Source: Perlabentimonas gracilis
GTDB lineage: Bacteria > Bacteroidota > Bacteroidia > Bacteroidales > Tenuifilaceae
NCBI RefSeq assembly: GCF_011174675.1
Contig: NZ_JAANIG010000001.1
Coordinates: forward strand, 1-64,000
DNA: 64,000 nucleotides
Reading direction: 5' to 3'
Made by a program: the position numbers and the translations under genes. The notes beneath the pieces were generated by a model. That model saw only the letters and a program-made list of their open reading frames with translations, was not told where the DNA came from and did no database searches. Positions 9,668 through 17,965 of this stretch are shown here, in pieces. The first letter of the stretch is position 1. Every line of letters begins with the position of its first letter.

Positions 9668-9686
9668 AGCGTTCTCGATAGTTGGT

Positions 9687-9730
9687 AAAACCAAAAACGC
9701 ACAGCTTTTTAGCTGTGCGTTTTTGGTTTT
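9687..9730. terminator. Bidirectional terminator, perfect 20-bp stem
   Basis: A perfect inverted repeat (arms 9687-9706 and 9711-9730) with a 4-base loop. A run lies at one end and T run at the other, between convergent genes, so it can terminate transcription from both sides. Confidence 0.9.
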
Positions 9731-9743
9731 CATCAGGTTATGT

Positions 9744-10292
9744 TTACGCCTGATACTCTTTCACTATTTCTAACCCACGCTTAATCGCCTCAATATTCAT
9801 TGGGATTAGGTGATGGTGCCTTTCGGGTAGCGATTTCTCAAGACCCTTTTCAACATTCTCCATCTTTACAATGGGCTTAAGCTTAAGGAAAGCACCCAGA
9901 ACAATCATGTTGAATGTTTTAGCGCTTTGCATTTTGGTAGCCTCTTCGGCAGCCTCAACCCTGTATATCTTGATGTCCTTGCGCTCAGGATGACGGGTTA
10001 TCCCATTGGGATCGTAAATAAGTACTCCACCGGGCTTAACCGATTTCTCAAACTTATCGAGCGACTGCTGGTTTAGGATAATGGCAGTGTCGAACTCCTG
10101 TAGAATGGGCGAACTAATCCGATTGTCGCTTAGTATCACCGTTACGTTTGCTGTTCCTCCACGCATTTCAGGCCCGTACGAGGGCATCCATGAAACTTCT
10201 TGGTCTTGCATAATTCCAGAGTAAGCAAGGATTTTTCCCATCGATAGTACACCTTGTCCTCCAAAACCGGCTATTATTATTTCTTCAGTCAT
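9744..10292 (-). CDS. 2-oxoacid:ferredoxin oxidoreductase gamma subunit
   Basis: A 182-residue protein starting 'MTEEIIIAGFGGQGVLSMGK', the hallmark of the POR/KOR/VOR gamma domain. Later motifs 'MRGGTANVTVILSD' and 'LILNQ'-type strands agree with the family. In this enzyme class gamma works with alpha, beta and a ferredoxin-like delta subunit to oxidise a 2-oxoacid to acyl-CoA and CO2 while reducing ferredoxin. It is the last gene of the minus-strand cluster, 24 bases after beta, and is followed by the strong bidirectional terminator. The keto-acid preference (branched-chain or 2-oxoglutarate) cannot be settled by eye. Confidence 0.88.
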   Translation of the reverse strand: MTEEIIIAGFGGQGVLSMGKILAYSGIMQDQEVSWMPSYGPEMRGGTANVTVILSDNRISSPILQEFDTAIILNQQSLDKFEKSVKPGGVLIYDPNGITRHPERKDIKIYRVEAAEEATKMQSAKTFNMIVLGAFLKLKPIVKMENVEKGLEKSLPERHHHLIPMNIEAIKRGLEIVKEYQA

Positions 10293-10316
10293 AGTTTCAA
10301 AATTTTTAGTTGCTTA

Positions 10317-11075
10317 TTAACCTTTCAAATCGCCTAGAGGATAGTAGGGGAACATATTCTCAACCATCCACTCGTTTGATTTTACGGGGTTGAGTTTCCA
10401 TCCCGAGCTACAGGTCGAAACCACCTCAACGAACTGAGTTCCTTTCTTTTCCCCAATGTTTTGGAAAGCCTTAAGGATTGCCTTTTTGCATTTGCGCACC
10501 GCTGCAGGTGTGTGAACCGCCTGGCGGGTTACGTACTCTGTGCCAGGTATCTGGGCAATAAGCTCGGTTATTCTTAAGGGCTGGCCTGTCATCTTCACAT
10601 CGCGTCCATAGGGTGAGGTTGAAGTGGGCATCCCCTCAAGGGTTGTGGGAGCCATCTGGCCACCAGTCATACCGTAAATACCATTGTTGATAAATATAAC
10701 CACGATATTTTCGCCACGGTTGCAGGCGTGAATAATTTCAGCTGTACCAATGGAGGCCAGGTCGCCGTCGCCCTGATAGGTGAAAACGTACTTCTCTGGT
10801 TTAAGCCTAGCAATGGCAGTGGCAACGGCAGGTGCTCTGCCGTGAGCGGCCTCGTGCCAATCAACACTTAGGTAGTTGTAGGCTAGCACGGAGCATCCTA
10901 CAGGCGAAACCGCAATGGTTTGCTCCTGGATGTCCATCTCCTCAATAACCTCGGCAATCAATTTATGAACTACACCATGGCTGCAGCCAGGGCAGTAGTG
11001 CATAACCTTGTCGGTTAGTATACTCGACTTTTTGTATACCAGGTTTTCTGGCTTGATAATATCTTTTACGTCCAT
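10317..11075 (-). CDS. 2-oxoacid:ferredoxin oxidoreductase beta subunit (TPP-binding)
   Basis: A 252-residue protein carrying the thiamine diphosphate motif 'GDGDLASIG...' followed by 'NNGIYGMTGGQ', as in VOR/KOR beta subunits. The N-terminal 'YCPGCSHG' is also typical. The TPP carbanion here attacks the 2-oxoacid carbonyl. The gene starts two bases after the alpha-subunit stop codon, which indicates translational coupling. The length is usual for the family. Confidence 0.9.
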   Translation of the reverse strand: MDVKDIIKPENLVYKKSSILTDKVMHYCPGCSHGVVHKLIAEVIEEMDIQEQTIAVSPVGCSVLAYNYLSVDWHEAAHGRAPAVATAIARLKPEKYVFTYQGDGDLASIGTAEIIHACNRGENIVVIFINNGIYGMTGGQMAPTTLEGMPTSTSPYGRDVKMTGQPLRITELIAQIPGTEYVTRQAVHTPAAVRKCKKAILKAFQNIGEKKGTQFVEVVSTCSSGWKLNPVKSNEWMVENMFPYYPLGDLKG

Positions 11076-11077
11076 GA

Positions 11078-12166
11078 CTACTTCGCTTTAATGATTTTTT
11101 CTTCAAGTGCAGTAACTACCTCGTTAGGAGTGGGGATCATTCCACCCAAACGGCCGTAGTGTTCAACGGGTACTTTGCCATTTACGGCAAGGCGAACGTC
11201 CTCAACCATTTGGCCAGCGCTCATCTCAACAGCAAGGAATCCCTTCACACGGTTTGCCATCTCCTGAATAACCTTGGTGGGGTAGGGGAATAGGGTGATA
11301 GGACGAAGTAGTCCAACCTTAATTCCTTTTTCACGAGCAATGGTTACCGCCTTTTGGCTAATTCGGCTCGACGATCCGTAGGCAACGATAATGTAATCAG
11401 CGTCGTCGCACTCAATGGCTTCGTAGCGTACCTCATTTTCCTTAATGGTATTGTACTTGGCAATAAGCTTATGGTTAAACTGCTCCTGGCGGCCGCTGTC
11501 TAGTTCTAACGATGTGATTACGTTGTAGTCACGATCGGCCGATTTACCTGTAGTTGCCCACGTACCATGCATTTTCTTAATCTCCTCGTCGGTCCAGCGG
11601 GGTTTGTAGTCGCTAAGCTTAACCTTCTCCATCATCTGGCCAATAACACCATCGGTCAGGATCATTACGGGGTTGCGGTATTTGAATCCAAGCTCAAACC
11701 CAAGCTCAACAAAGTCGTTCATTTCCTGAACCGATGCTGGAGCAAGCACAATTAGGTGATAATCGCCGTGTCCACCCCCTTTTACTGACTGGAAGTAGTC
11801 GCTCTGTGCAGGTTGTATAGTACCTAGCCCGGGGCCTCCCCTAACTACGTTTACAACCAAGCAGGGTAGCTCTGCCCCTGCAATGTAGGTTAAACCTTCC
11901 TGCTTTAGGCTGATACCGGGGCTCGACGATGAGGTCATAACCTTCTTGCCGCATCCTGCACCACCGTATACCATATTGATTGCTGCCACTTCGCTCTCGG
12001 CCTGTAGAACTACCATTCCGGTTTCTTCCCAGGGCTTACGGAGCATTAGGGTCTCCATAACTTCTGACTGAGGGGTAATGGGGTAGCCAAAGTATCCATC
12101 GCATCCGCAACGGATAGCTGCCTCGGCAATCACTTCATTCCCTTTCATTAGTCTGTATTCTGCCAT
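11078..12166 (-). CDS. 2-oxoacid:ferredoxin oxidoreductase alpha subunit (VorB/KorA-like)
   Basis: A 362-residue protein starting 'MAEYRLMKGNEVIAEAA' with 'GYPITPQSEVME', the N-terminal signature of the pyrimidine-binding domain in VOR/KOR alpha subunits. Motifs 'MTSSSSPGISLKQEG' and 'VVRGGPGLGTIQPAQ' agree with that. Together with the beta, gamma and small ferredoxin genes it makes the standard four-subunit layout. It is separated from the ferredoxin gene by 44 bases. Enzymes of this type are oxygen sensitive, which fits an anaerobic lifestyle. Confidence 0.9.
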   Translation of the reverse strand: MAEYRLMKGNEVIAEAAIRCGCDGYFGYPITPQSEVMETLMLRKPWEETGMVVLQAESEVAAINMVYGGAGCGKKVMTSSSSPGISLKQEGLTYIAGAELPCLVVNVVRGGPGLGTIQPAQSDYFQSVKGGGHGDYHLIVLAPASVQEMNDFVELGFELGFKYRNPVMILTDGVIGQMMEKVKLSDYKPRWTDEEIKKMHGTWATTGKSADRDYNVITSLELDSGRQEQFNHKLIAKYNTIKENEVRYEAIECDDADYIIVAYGSSSRISQKAVTIAREKGIKVGLLRPITLFPYPTKVIQEMANRVKGFLAVEMSAGQMVEDVRLAVNGKVPVEHYGRLGGMIPTPNEVVTALEEKIIKAK

Positions 12167-12210
12167 CTTAAGAAATATTTTTAGTTATTAACACTGTTAG
12201 CAGGCTAGGC

Positions 12211-12441
12211 TTAGGCTTCAACCTTAACCTTGTAAACCTCAATAACGCTATCGGGACAAACAAGCCCACAATTTGCGCAACCTATGCAAGCATCGGGGTT
12301 GGCCATGTATGCATAGTTATATCCTTTCCCGTTTACCTCACGGGCTAGCGCCAGCACGCTGGTGGGACATGCCACAACGCAAAGGTTGCATCCCTTGCAT
12401 TTCTCCACATCCACCTGAACTGCTCCTTTAATTTTTGCCAT
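12211..12441 (-). CDS. 2x[4Fe-4S] ferredoxin-like delta subunit
   Basis: A 76-residue protein with two complete cluster-binding motifs: C15-C18-C21-C25 followed by Pro, and C52-C55-C58-C62 followed by Pro. It is the electron-transfer subunit of the oxidoreductase encoded just downstream and carries electrons from the TPP site to ferredoxin or flavodoxin. Its position as first gene of the four subunits matches VOR/KOR clusters in Bacteroidota. Confidence 0.9.
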   Translation of the reverse strand: MAKIKGAVQVDVEKCKGCNLCVVACPTSVLALAREVNGKGYNYAYMANPDACIGCANCGLVCPDSVIEVYKVKVEA

Positions 12442-12515
12442 ATTCTTATTGTGTTTAGGTATGATTACTTATGCGTAATTATGATGATTGTAGCTTTAAA
12501 AAGTTTATTCTACGA

Positions 12516-13829
12516 TTATGCCGGGTGGTTCTCGCGAAACATCTTTAGCCTATGCTCCAGGTCGGCAAACTGGCTCTCGTGGGTTTGCGACACGCAAGCC
12601 CTTAGCCCCTCTGTGCGCTCGCTGCCGGTTATGGCCAGCGAAATGGCGCTAATGCCATAGTACACTAGCTCTTCAATAAGCTCTTCGCCCGTTAGGCCTG
12701 GGTACGAGATGGTGAAGTAAAAACCATCGGCAAGGGGCTTGTCTTCGTCCATATCGTATACAATCTTAAACCCATTATCGGTGAAAAGTTTCTTCATTGT
12801 TCGAGCTCTTTCACCATATGTTCGCACGGCCTCCACAAAGTTAAACTCACCATCGTTGGCAGCCTTAAGCATAGCCGCAAGGCCGTACTGGGCCGAGTGC
12901 GATGTTCCAGACGATAAGGAGTATACGGCGCCATAAATCATGGCGTAGCCAAACTCGTCGGACGAGAAGAATCGTTTCAAGTCGGGGTACCTGCGGCTAA
13001 AAAGTTTGTTGCTGATTACCATGCTTCCTATGCGTTGTCCGGCATAGCTAAATGCCTTAGAACTGGAGATAAGCATGAGCCAGTTGTCGGTGTAGTTGGC
13101 CACGGTATCTTGGTATGGTGGTACTCCTGGTTTCGATAGATCCTTGCGGAAATCCATAGCAAAGTATGCCAAATCCTCAATGACAACAGTGTCGTACTGA
13201 GTGGCCAATTTACCAATGGTTTCGAGTTCTTTCTCGGTAAAGCAAATCCACGAGGGGTTGTTTGGGTTTGAGTAAAGGATTGTGCTAATGTTGCCCTTTT
13301 TAAGGTAACTCTCGAGTTTCTCCTTAAGCTTGTCGCCTCTGTAGTTGTACACATCAAATGTTTCGTGCTTCATCCCAAGCACTTTGAGCTGCTGCTTTTG
13401 AACTGGGAATCCGGGATCGATGAATAGGACGGTATCCTTTTGGGCATTGCATCTATTCGCAATAAGGAATGCGGCCATTCCCCCTTGCATCGAACCCACG
13501 GTGGGGATGCAGCACTTCTCGTCAACATCAATGTTGATGAAGTTTTTTACAAATCGCGAGATCTCCTTCTTTAGCGCTGGTACTCCGTCAATCATTGGGT
13601 ATAGCTGGGCAACACCATTGCGAAGCGCTTCAATCTCGGCCTCAACACCTACCTTGGCGGGCTCAAGACCTGGAACGCCCATCTCCATTCTGATGTATTT
13701 TTGGCCTGTGGCTTTTTCTATCTCATTTACCAGCTTTACAATCTCTCTTATGGTGGCTTTGCCAACGCTGGGCAGCCCAGACTCCTTAATCTTTTGCTTT
13801 ACAATCTCGTATGGTATGGGTGTGTTCAT
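12516..13829 (-). CDS. Fold-type I PLP-dependent aminotransferase
   Basis: A 437-residue protein of aminotransferase class I/II. The PLP-lysine lies in 'SSSKAFSYAGQRIG', and 'YSNPNNPSW' and 'EDLAYFAMD' are the usual cofactor-contacting segments. It lies upstream of the oxidoreductase genes in the same direction with only 74 bases between, so it is probably the first gene of that operon. It could generate the 2-oxoacids the oxidoreductase uses. The substrate amino acid cannot be determined. 'MEMGVPGLEPAKVG' at the start resembles Bacteroidota homologues that accompany Vor-type clusters. Confidence 0.85.
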   Translation of the reverse strand: MNTPIPYEIVKQKIKESGLPSVGKATIREIVKLVNEIEKATGQKYIRMEMGVPGLEPAKVGVEAEIEALRNGVAQLYPMIDGVPALKKEISRFVKNFINIDVDEKCCIPTVGSMQGGMAAFLIANRCNAQKDTVLFIDPGFPVQKQQLKVLGMKHETFDVYNYRGDKLKEKLESYLKKGNISTILYSNPNNPSWICFTEKELETIGKLATQYDTVVIEDLAYFAMDFRKDLSKPGVPPYQDTVANYTDNWLMLISSSKAFSYAGQRIGSMVISNKLFSRRYPDLKRFFSSDEFGYAMIYGAVYSLSSGTSHSAQYGLAAMLKAANDGEFNFVEAVRTYGERARTMKKLFTDNGFKIVYDMDEDKPLADGFYFTISYPGLTGEELIEELVYYGISAISLAITGSERTEGLRACVSQTHESQFADLEHRLKMFRENHPA

Positions 13830-13884
13830 TGCCTTTTGTATTTGTTATTCCGTTGTTAATCTTACTATTATGGTTGTGATAAGC

Positions 13885-13892
13885 CAAAATTA
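13885..13892 (-). promoter_or_regulatory. Candidate Bacteroidota -7 box for the aminotransferase/oxidoreductase operon
   Basis: On the minus strand this reads TAATTTTG, an exact TAnnTTTG, with a TTG about 17 bases upstream (13910-13912). It lies about 55 bases before the start codon. The rest of the 13830-14139 gap shows only AT-rich sequence and the flavodoxin terminator. Confidence 0.45.
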
Positions 13893-14092
13893 TCGTTACG
13901 GTTTTCCTGCAATAATTCAAAAGACAATTTTATGAAAGATTTCTATAAATTAAAAGCATTTTAATGCTATTTAATAACAGATTGTTACCTTTTAGGTATA
14001 TTTAGAATGATTTTAAGGAGAAATGACGGTATTTAGTAACAAATGGTATTTTTTCGGTGGGTCAAAATGGAGTTTAGTACAATGGTTTGACG

Positions 14093-14130
14093 AAAAAACA
14101 AAGGCTATTCATAGTTTGAATAGCCTTTGT
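14093..14130 (-). terminator. Rho-independent terminator of flavodoxin gene
   Basis: Perfect 13-bp stem (14098-14110 with 14118-14130) and a 7-base loop. On the minus strand it is followed by six T residues. Confidence 0.88.
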
Positions 14131-14139
14131 TCTGAGGTG

Positions 14140-14670
14140 TTAAGCAAAAAGCCTTTTTAATTCCTCGGCCCAGCTTGCTATGCGCTGGTCGGTTAGGTCT
14201 GGCTCAAAATCTTCGTCAATGGGCAGCCCAATGAACTGATTGTCGATAACTGCCTCCGAATCGGTGAAGTTGTACTGCGAGGTGGGGACTTGTCCAACAA
14301 TTTTGGCTCCCTTGGCAAGCATTATGTTAGCGATAACGCCCATAGCATCAACAAAGTTTGCTGCGTAGGTCACCGAGTCGCCCAACCCGAAAAGGGCAAA
14401 GGTTTTTCCTGCGTAGTTTATTTTCTCAATTTCTGGACGGAAAAGATCCCAGTCCTCCTTGGTGCGATCAGCATCCCATGTCTCTTTGCCAATGGTTGAG
14501 CAACCTAGGATAAGGTTTTCGTATTTGTCTAAATCGCTTGCCTTGCTACTTTTAATAGGTATAAGGTCGGCATTGTCTTGGCCAAAGGCCTGCTGAAGCC
14601 TTTGGGCTACATTCTCGGTTTTACCTCCTGTGGGGCCGTAAAAAATTCCAACTTTCTTTTTCATATTCAA
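14140..14670 (-). CDS. fldA: Flavodoxin (long-chain type)
   Basis: A 176-residue protein with the FMN phosphate-binding loop 'YGPTGGKTENVA' near the N-terminus, 'LGCSTIGKETWDAD' and 'FGLGDSVTYAANFVDAMG', in the order and length of bacterial FldA. Flavodoxin can replace ferredoxin as a one-electron carrier. Here it lies between the oxidoreductase operon and the acyl-CoA synthetase operon, consistent with accepting electrons from 2-oxoacid oxidation. It has its own promoter box and terminator. An in-frame second ATG at residue 3 could also be the start. Confidence 0.9.
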   Translation of the reverse strand: MNMKKKVGIFYGPTGGKTENVAQRLQQAFGQDNADLIPIKSSKASDLDKYENLILGCSTIGKETWDADRTKEDWDLFRPEIEKINYAGKTFALFGLGDSVTYAANFVDAMGVIANIMLAKGAKIVGQVPTSQYNFTDSEAVIDNQFIGLPIDEDFEPDLTDQRIASWAEELKRLFA

Positions 14671-14717
14671 TGTTTTTATGTAGTTCGTTTATTTAGCTTA
14701 CTTAATCCAGAGCCTTA

Positions 14718-14725
14718 CAAATATA
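14718..14725 (-). promoter_or_regulatory. Candidate -7 box for flavodoxin
   Basis: Minus-strand TATATTTG, an exact TAnnTTTG, about 50 bases before the fldA start. The -33 element is not clear. Confidence 0.45.
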
Positions 14726-14802
14726 CTAAATTTGGGAAGATTAAACATTGGTTTGCTTCAACATTGTGTGCTGGTATGGCTAACCGTCTAGCTCAAAGCG
14801 AG

Positions 14803-14970
14803 CTAGTTTTCTATAGGTCCAGTTCGGAACAATCGAGACAATGACTCCGATACTTCTTGGTGCACCCATTCCCAACGCATACAAATTAGGATGATGAGTA
14901 TAATTACTGTTCCCAGCAGAAAGAGCTCCGTTGCTGTACGGTTTTTAAACCAGTTTACTAGCGTCTTCAT
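14803..14970 (-). CDS. Small single-pass membrane protein (55 aa)
   Basis: A short ORF: ATG at 14970-14968, stop TAG at 14805-14803. The protein has a basic N-terminus (MKTLVNWFKNRTATE), one hydrophobic helix of about 17 residues (FLLGTVIILIILICM) and an amphipathic tail with 'HQEVSESLSRLF'. It starts 25 bases after the stop of the membrane protein upstream and runs in the same direction, so it probably belongs to that operon. No family is recognised. The coding call rests on position, start codon and a clean transmembrane profile. Confidence 0.5.
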   Translation of the reverse strand: MKTLVNWFKNRTATELFLLGTVIILIILICMRWEWVHQEVSESLSRLFRTGPIEN

Positions 14971-14995
14971 CTATTTGATGTGTTTTAACTACTAC

Positions 14996-15685
14996 CTATT
15001 TACTACGTAGTGCCGCTACCGAGAGCAGTACCCCAAGCACAATGCCTAGGAAAGCTGCAAACAGCACCCTAAAATCGGCAGGGAGGAGAAAGGTAACTGT
15101 ATGGGCAGGTATCCAGAAGAATGGGATGGTTTTTTTGAAAACGAAATCCCACTGCACCCTCCAGTTTAGGCCGGCCATAATTTGTCCCATTTGTATTGGG
15201 CGGAACAGCCCAGCTACAGTTCCCCCGTTATTCGCAATGTGCGTGTCGGTAATTTTATGTAGCGTCATCATCACCGGAGCGTAAATAAGGTTAAGCGCCG
15301 AGCTGATGCAGAATGCAACAAGCACTTTGCCCATAGTAAAATCCCCATCAAGCAATGCCCTTGCGTTCTCAATACCCATGTAGTTGAGGAACGTCACGGT
15401 GCCGCTATTAAATATTATAAACGCCATATTGATGGTTAACCCTAAAAATCCCCAAACAATGGCTCTGGGAATTATGCCAAAACCGGGCTGGTTGTAGTTG
15501 CCGGTTCTTATCCGTAGCCCTATCATCTCGCCAAAAGTTGCTAGTATGGCAAACTTTATAAAGCTCATCACCATTCCGTGTGAGGCATTAAAATCGACAT
15601 ACGCATTGTAAACCGATGGGAATATAAAGAAAGGGGCAAGCACTATCGCAACGAGCGCTATTACCAGGATATCCTTTTTGTTCAT
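14996..15685 (-). CDS. Integral membrane protein, possibly Mpv17/PMP22-like
   Basis: A 229-residue protein with several hydrophobic segments: an N-terminal helix (DILVIALVAIVLAPFF), one around 'AIVWGFLGLTINMAFIIF', one near 'VLVAFCISSALNLIYAPV', and a C-terminal helix. The stretch 'IPFFWIPAHTVTFLLPADFR' recalls the C-terminal signature of Mpv17/PMP22-type proteins, but the match is weak. It lies 28 bases after the acyl-CoA synthetase gene in the same direction, so it is likely co-transcribed. Function unknown. Confidence 0.55.
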   Translation of the reverse strand: MNKKDILVIALVAIVLAPFFIFPSVYNAYVDFNASHGMVMSFIKFAILATFGEMIGLRIRTGNYNQPGFGIIPRAIVWGFLGLTINMAFIIFNSGTVTFLNYMGIENARALLDGDFTMGKVLVAFCISSALNLIYAPVMMTLHKITDTHIANNGGTVAGLFRPIQMGQIMAGLNWRVQWDFVFKKTIPFFWIPAHTVTFLLPADFRVLFAAFLGIVLGVLLSVAALRSK

Positions 15686-15713
15686 CTTAGTACATTAAAT
15701 GAGATCTTTACTA

Positions 15714-17771
15714 CTACTTTTCAATCCTTATTCTTGCATCTACCGCAACCACTCTGTCCTTGCGGCCAAGTAGTGGGTTTAGATCCATCTCGAAAATCTC
15801 TGGAGCAATGGTTACCAGCGCCGATACTCGGGTTACGATCTCGGCCAGGTGCTGCTCGTTAACGGGCTCCTGCCCACGAACACCCTGTAAAATCTTGTAA
15901 CTTTTTAGGCGATGAATTAGGTCGAGCGCCTCGCTCTGGGCAATAGGGGTAATTCCTGCATTTACATCCTTTAGCACCTCGATGAAAATGCCACCAAGCC
16001 CGCAAAGCACCATGTGCCCAAACTTATCCTCGCGCTTGGCGCCAACAAATAGTTCAACCCCGCTAAGCATTGGCTGTATAAGGATAGCTGTGGTGTCCTT
16101 AATCTTAATCATCCTTTCGAATTCGTTCGCAACAGCCTCGGGGGTTTTAACGTTAAGTACCACGCCACCCACATCGGACTTGTGCACGGGGCCAACCACC
16201 TTCATCACCACGGGGTAGCCAAGATCAGACGCAGCTTTTTTTGCATCTTCGGCCGATGTAACCACGGCCTCTCCAGCGCGGGTTATGCCTGCGGCATCGA
16301 GAAGCTGCTGTACCTTGTCGGGCATTAGGTAGCCGTTATCTGCACCATCAATAATGCTGCGAATGGTTTTCTCATCAACCTTTGGTGTTTCAATGTTTTC
16401 GGGCTGTGGGGCAGGGGTGTGGTATACCTTTGCCAGCGCATTGCCAAATACCACCTCGTCGGGGAAGTTTACCCGCCCCTTGGCAAGGAAATGCTCAATC
16501 TCGTCCTTTACGTTGATGATGGAGGGCAGTATGGGGTAGATGGGTTTCTTGCACTCGTTCATCTTCTCATGAAGCAAATCGTACACATCGTAAACGGGGA
16601 AAAGCCCAGGGCTGCCAAAGATAACTGCCATGGCATCAACATTGTCGAAATCGTTCTCGCAGGCATCAATTATATGTCCAAGCTGTTCGGCAGTTCCGGT
16701 TGCAAGGAAGTCGATGGGGTTGGCAACCGATGAGCCGGGGAATAACTTCTCGAGAAGAGCATCGGCTTTAGGGCCACTTATTGGGGGAACCTCAAGCTTG
16801 TTGTTCGATAGGGAGTCGGTGAGCATAACGGCTGGGCCACCAGCGTGAGTTATTATGGCAACCCTTTTCCCGGTGAGCTCGGGGTGCATAAATATGCCAG
16901 CTACAGTAGCCAGTTCTTCCCTGCCGTTGCAGCGAACAATACCCGCTTTGCGGAAAAGGGCATCAACAGCCACATCGTTGCTTGCCAATGCTCCTGTATG
17001 CGAGCTCGCTGCGCGGCTACCCGCCTCGGAGCCCCCACTCTTGATGGCCGCAATTTTGCACCCTTTGCTAATAAGCGACGAGGCGTGCTTTAGCAGCATT
17101 TGGGGTTTGTTAATACTCTCAACGTATAGCAGCTTTATGCGTGAGCTGGTGGCGGGGTCAAAGTTCTCGTCCATATCCTTAAGGATATCCTCAACGCCCA
17201 TTTGAGCGCTATTGCCCACGCTGTACACCGATGCGAAGGTTAATCCTTTGGGCATACCTGCTTCCATTATGAACACAGCCGTTGCACCCGATCCTGAGAT
17301 GAAATCGACACCCTTGGGGTCGAGTCTAGGTACTGGCGTGGTGAAAACGCCAGCGTAGTTCGAGTTCATTACGCCAATACAGTTAGGTCCAATTAGGCTC
17401 CCATTTACAGAGTTTATTGTGTCTACAATCTCCTGCTCTAGCTTGGCCCCCTCCTCGCTCTCCTCGTGGAATCCAGCCGATAGGATTATGAATGCGCGAG
17501 TTTCCTTCTCCTCGGCAAGAGTTTTCACGGTTTGGGGACAGAATTTTGCTGCGATGGCAATGATGGCAAGATCAACGCTAGGTAGGCTCTCCACGTTCTT
17601 GTTGCAGGTGATTCCTTGCACCACATCGGCCTTGGGGTTAACCACGTAAAGATTTCCTTTATAGTTATTATCTATAAGGTTTTTTAAAACTTTACCACCT
17701 GGTTTCTGGACATCATCCGATCCGCCAATAACCACTATGCTTTTGGGATCTGTAAGCTGCTTGGTAATCAT
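15714..17771 (-). CDS. ADP-forming acyl-CoA synthetase, fused alpha-beta type
   Basis: A 685-residue protein. Order of parts: CoA-binding Rossmann domain ('SIVVIGGSDDVQKPGGKVL'), ligase-CoA domain with the phosphorylated histidine H258 in 'ASSHTGALAS', and an ATP-grasp domain in the last third ('GYPVVMKVVGPVHKSDVGG', 'GVELFVGAKRED'). Enzymes of this NDP-forming family convert acyl-CoA, ADP and phosphate to acid, CoA and ATP. This is the typical last, ATP-yielding step after 2-oxoacid:ferredoxin oxidoreductases in amino-acid fermenters. Its place a few kb from a Vor/Kor operon supports that role. Which acyl-CoA it prefers is unknown. Confidence 0.9.
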   Translation of the reverse strand: MITKQLTDPKSIVVIGGSDDVQKPGGKVLKNLIDNNYKGNLYVVNPKADVVQGITCNKNVESLPSVDLAIIAIAAKFCPQTVKTLAEEKETRAFIILSAGFHEESEEGAKLEQEIVDTINSVNGSLIGPNCIGVMNSNYAGVFTTPVPRLDPKGVDFISGSGATAVFIMEAGMPKGLTFASVYSVGNSAQMGVEDILKDMDENFDPATSSRIKLLYVESINKPQMLLKHASSLISKGCKIAAIKSGGSEAGSRAASSHTGALASNDVAVDALFRKAGIVRCNGREELATVAGIFMHPELTGKRVAIITHAGGPAVMLTDSLSNNKLEVPPISGPKADALLEKLFPGSSVANPIDFLATGTAEQLGHIIDACENDFDNVDAMAVIFGSPGLFPVYDVYDLLHEKMNECKKPIYPILPSIINVKDEIEHFLAKGRVNFPDEVVFGNALAKVYHTPAPQPENIETPKVDEKTIRSIIDGADNGYLMPDKVQQLLDAAGITRAGEAVVTSAEDAKKAASDLGYPVVMKVVGPVHKSDVGGVVLNVKTPEAVANEFERMIKIKDTTAILIQPMLSGVELFVGAKREDKFGHMVLCGLGGIFIEVLKDVNAGITPIAQSEALDLIHRLKSYKILQGVRGQEPVNEQHLAEIVTRVSALVTIAPEIFEMDLNPLLGRKDRVVAVDARIRIEK

Positions 17772-17840
17772 ATTGTAATGTATTTTAGCGTTTTATGTTT
17801 AGTTGTATTCGGCTTTTTTAATGTGGCTCAAAATCGGGAA

Positions 17841-17848
17841 CAAACTTA
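17841..17848 (-). promoter_or_regulatory. Candidate -7 box for the acyl-CoA synthetase operon
   Basis: Minus-strand TAAGTTTG, an exact TAnnTTTG, about 70 bases before the start codon in the divergent gap shared with hydE. Confidence 0.45.
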
Positions 17849-17908
17849 CGAAAAGTTTTTTCAAGCCTATACCTTCATTATAATGCTATAAAACTTCTTC
17901 GTTGGAAA

Positions 17909-17937
17909 TTTGGTGTGAAACTATCGTTGTATATTTG
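17909..17937 (+). promoter_or_regulatory. Candidate promoter for hydE
   Basis: TTTG at 17909-17912 and TATATTTG at 17930-17937, 17 bases apart, close to the Bacteroidota -33/-7 pattern. It lies about 28 bases before the hydE ATG. Confidence 0.55.
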
Positions 17938-17965
17938 CTGCAAATTTTTACTTATTTTTTAGAGG

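Noticed and set aside
14788-14806. CTAGCTC/GAGCTAG hairpin at the stop of the 55-residue ORF as a terminator
   Set aside because: On the coding (minus) strand no T run follows, so it does not fit a Rho-independent terminator.
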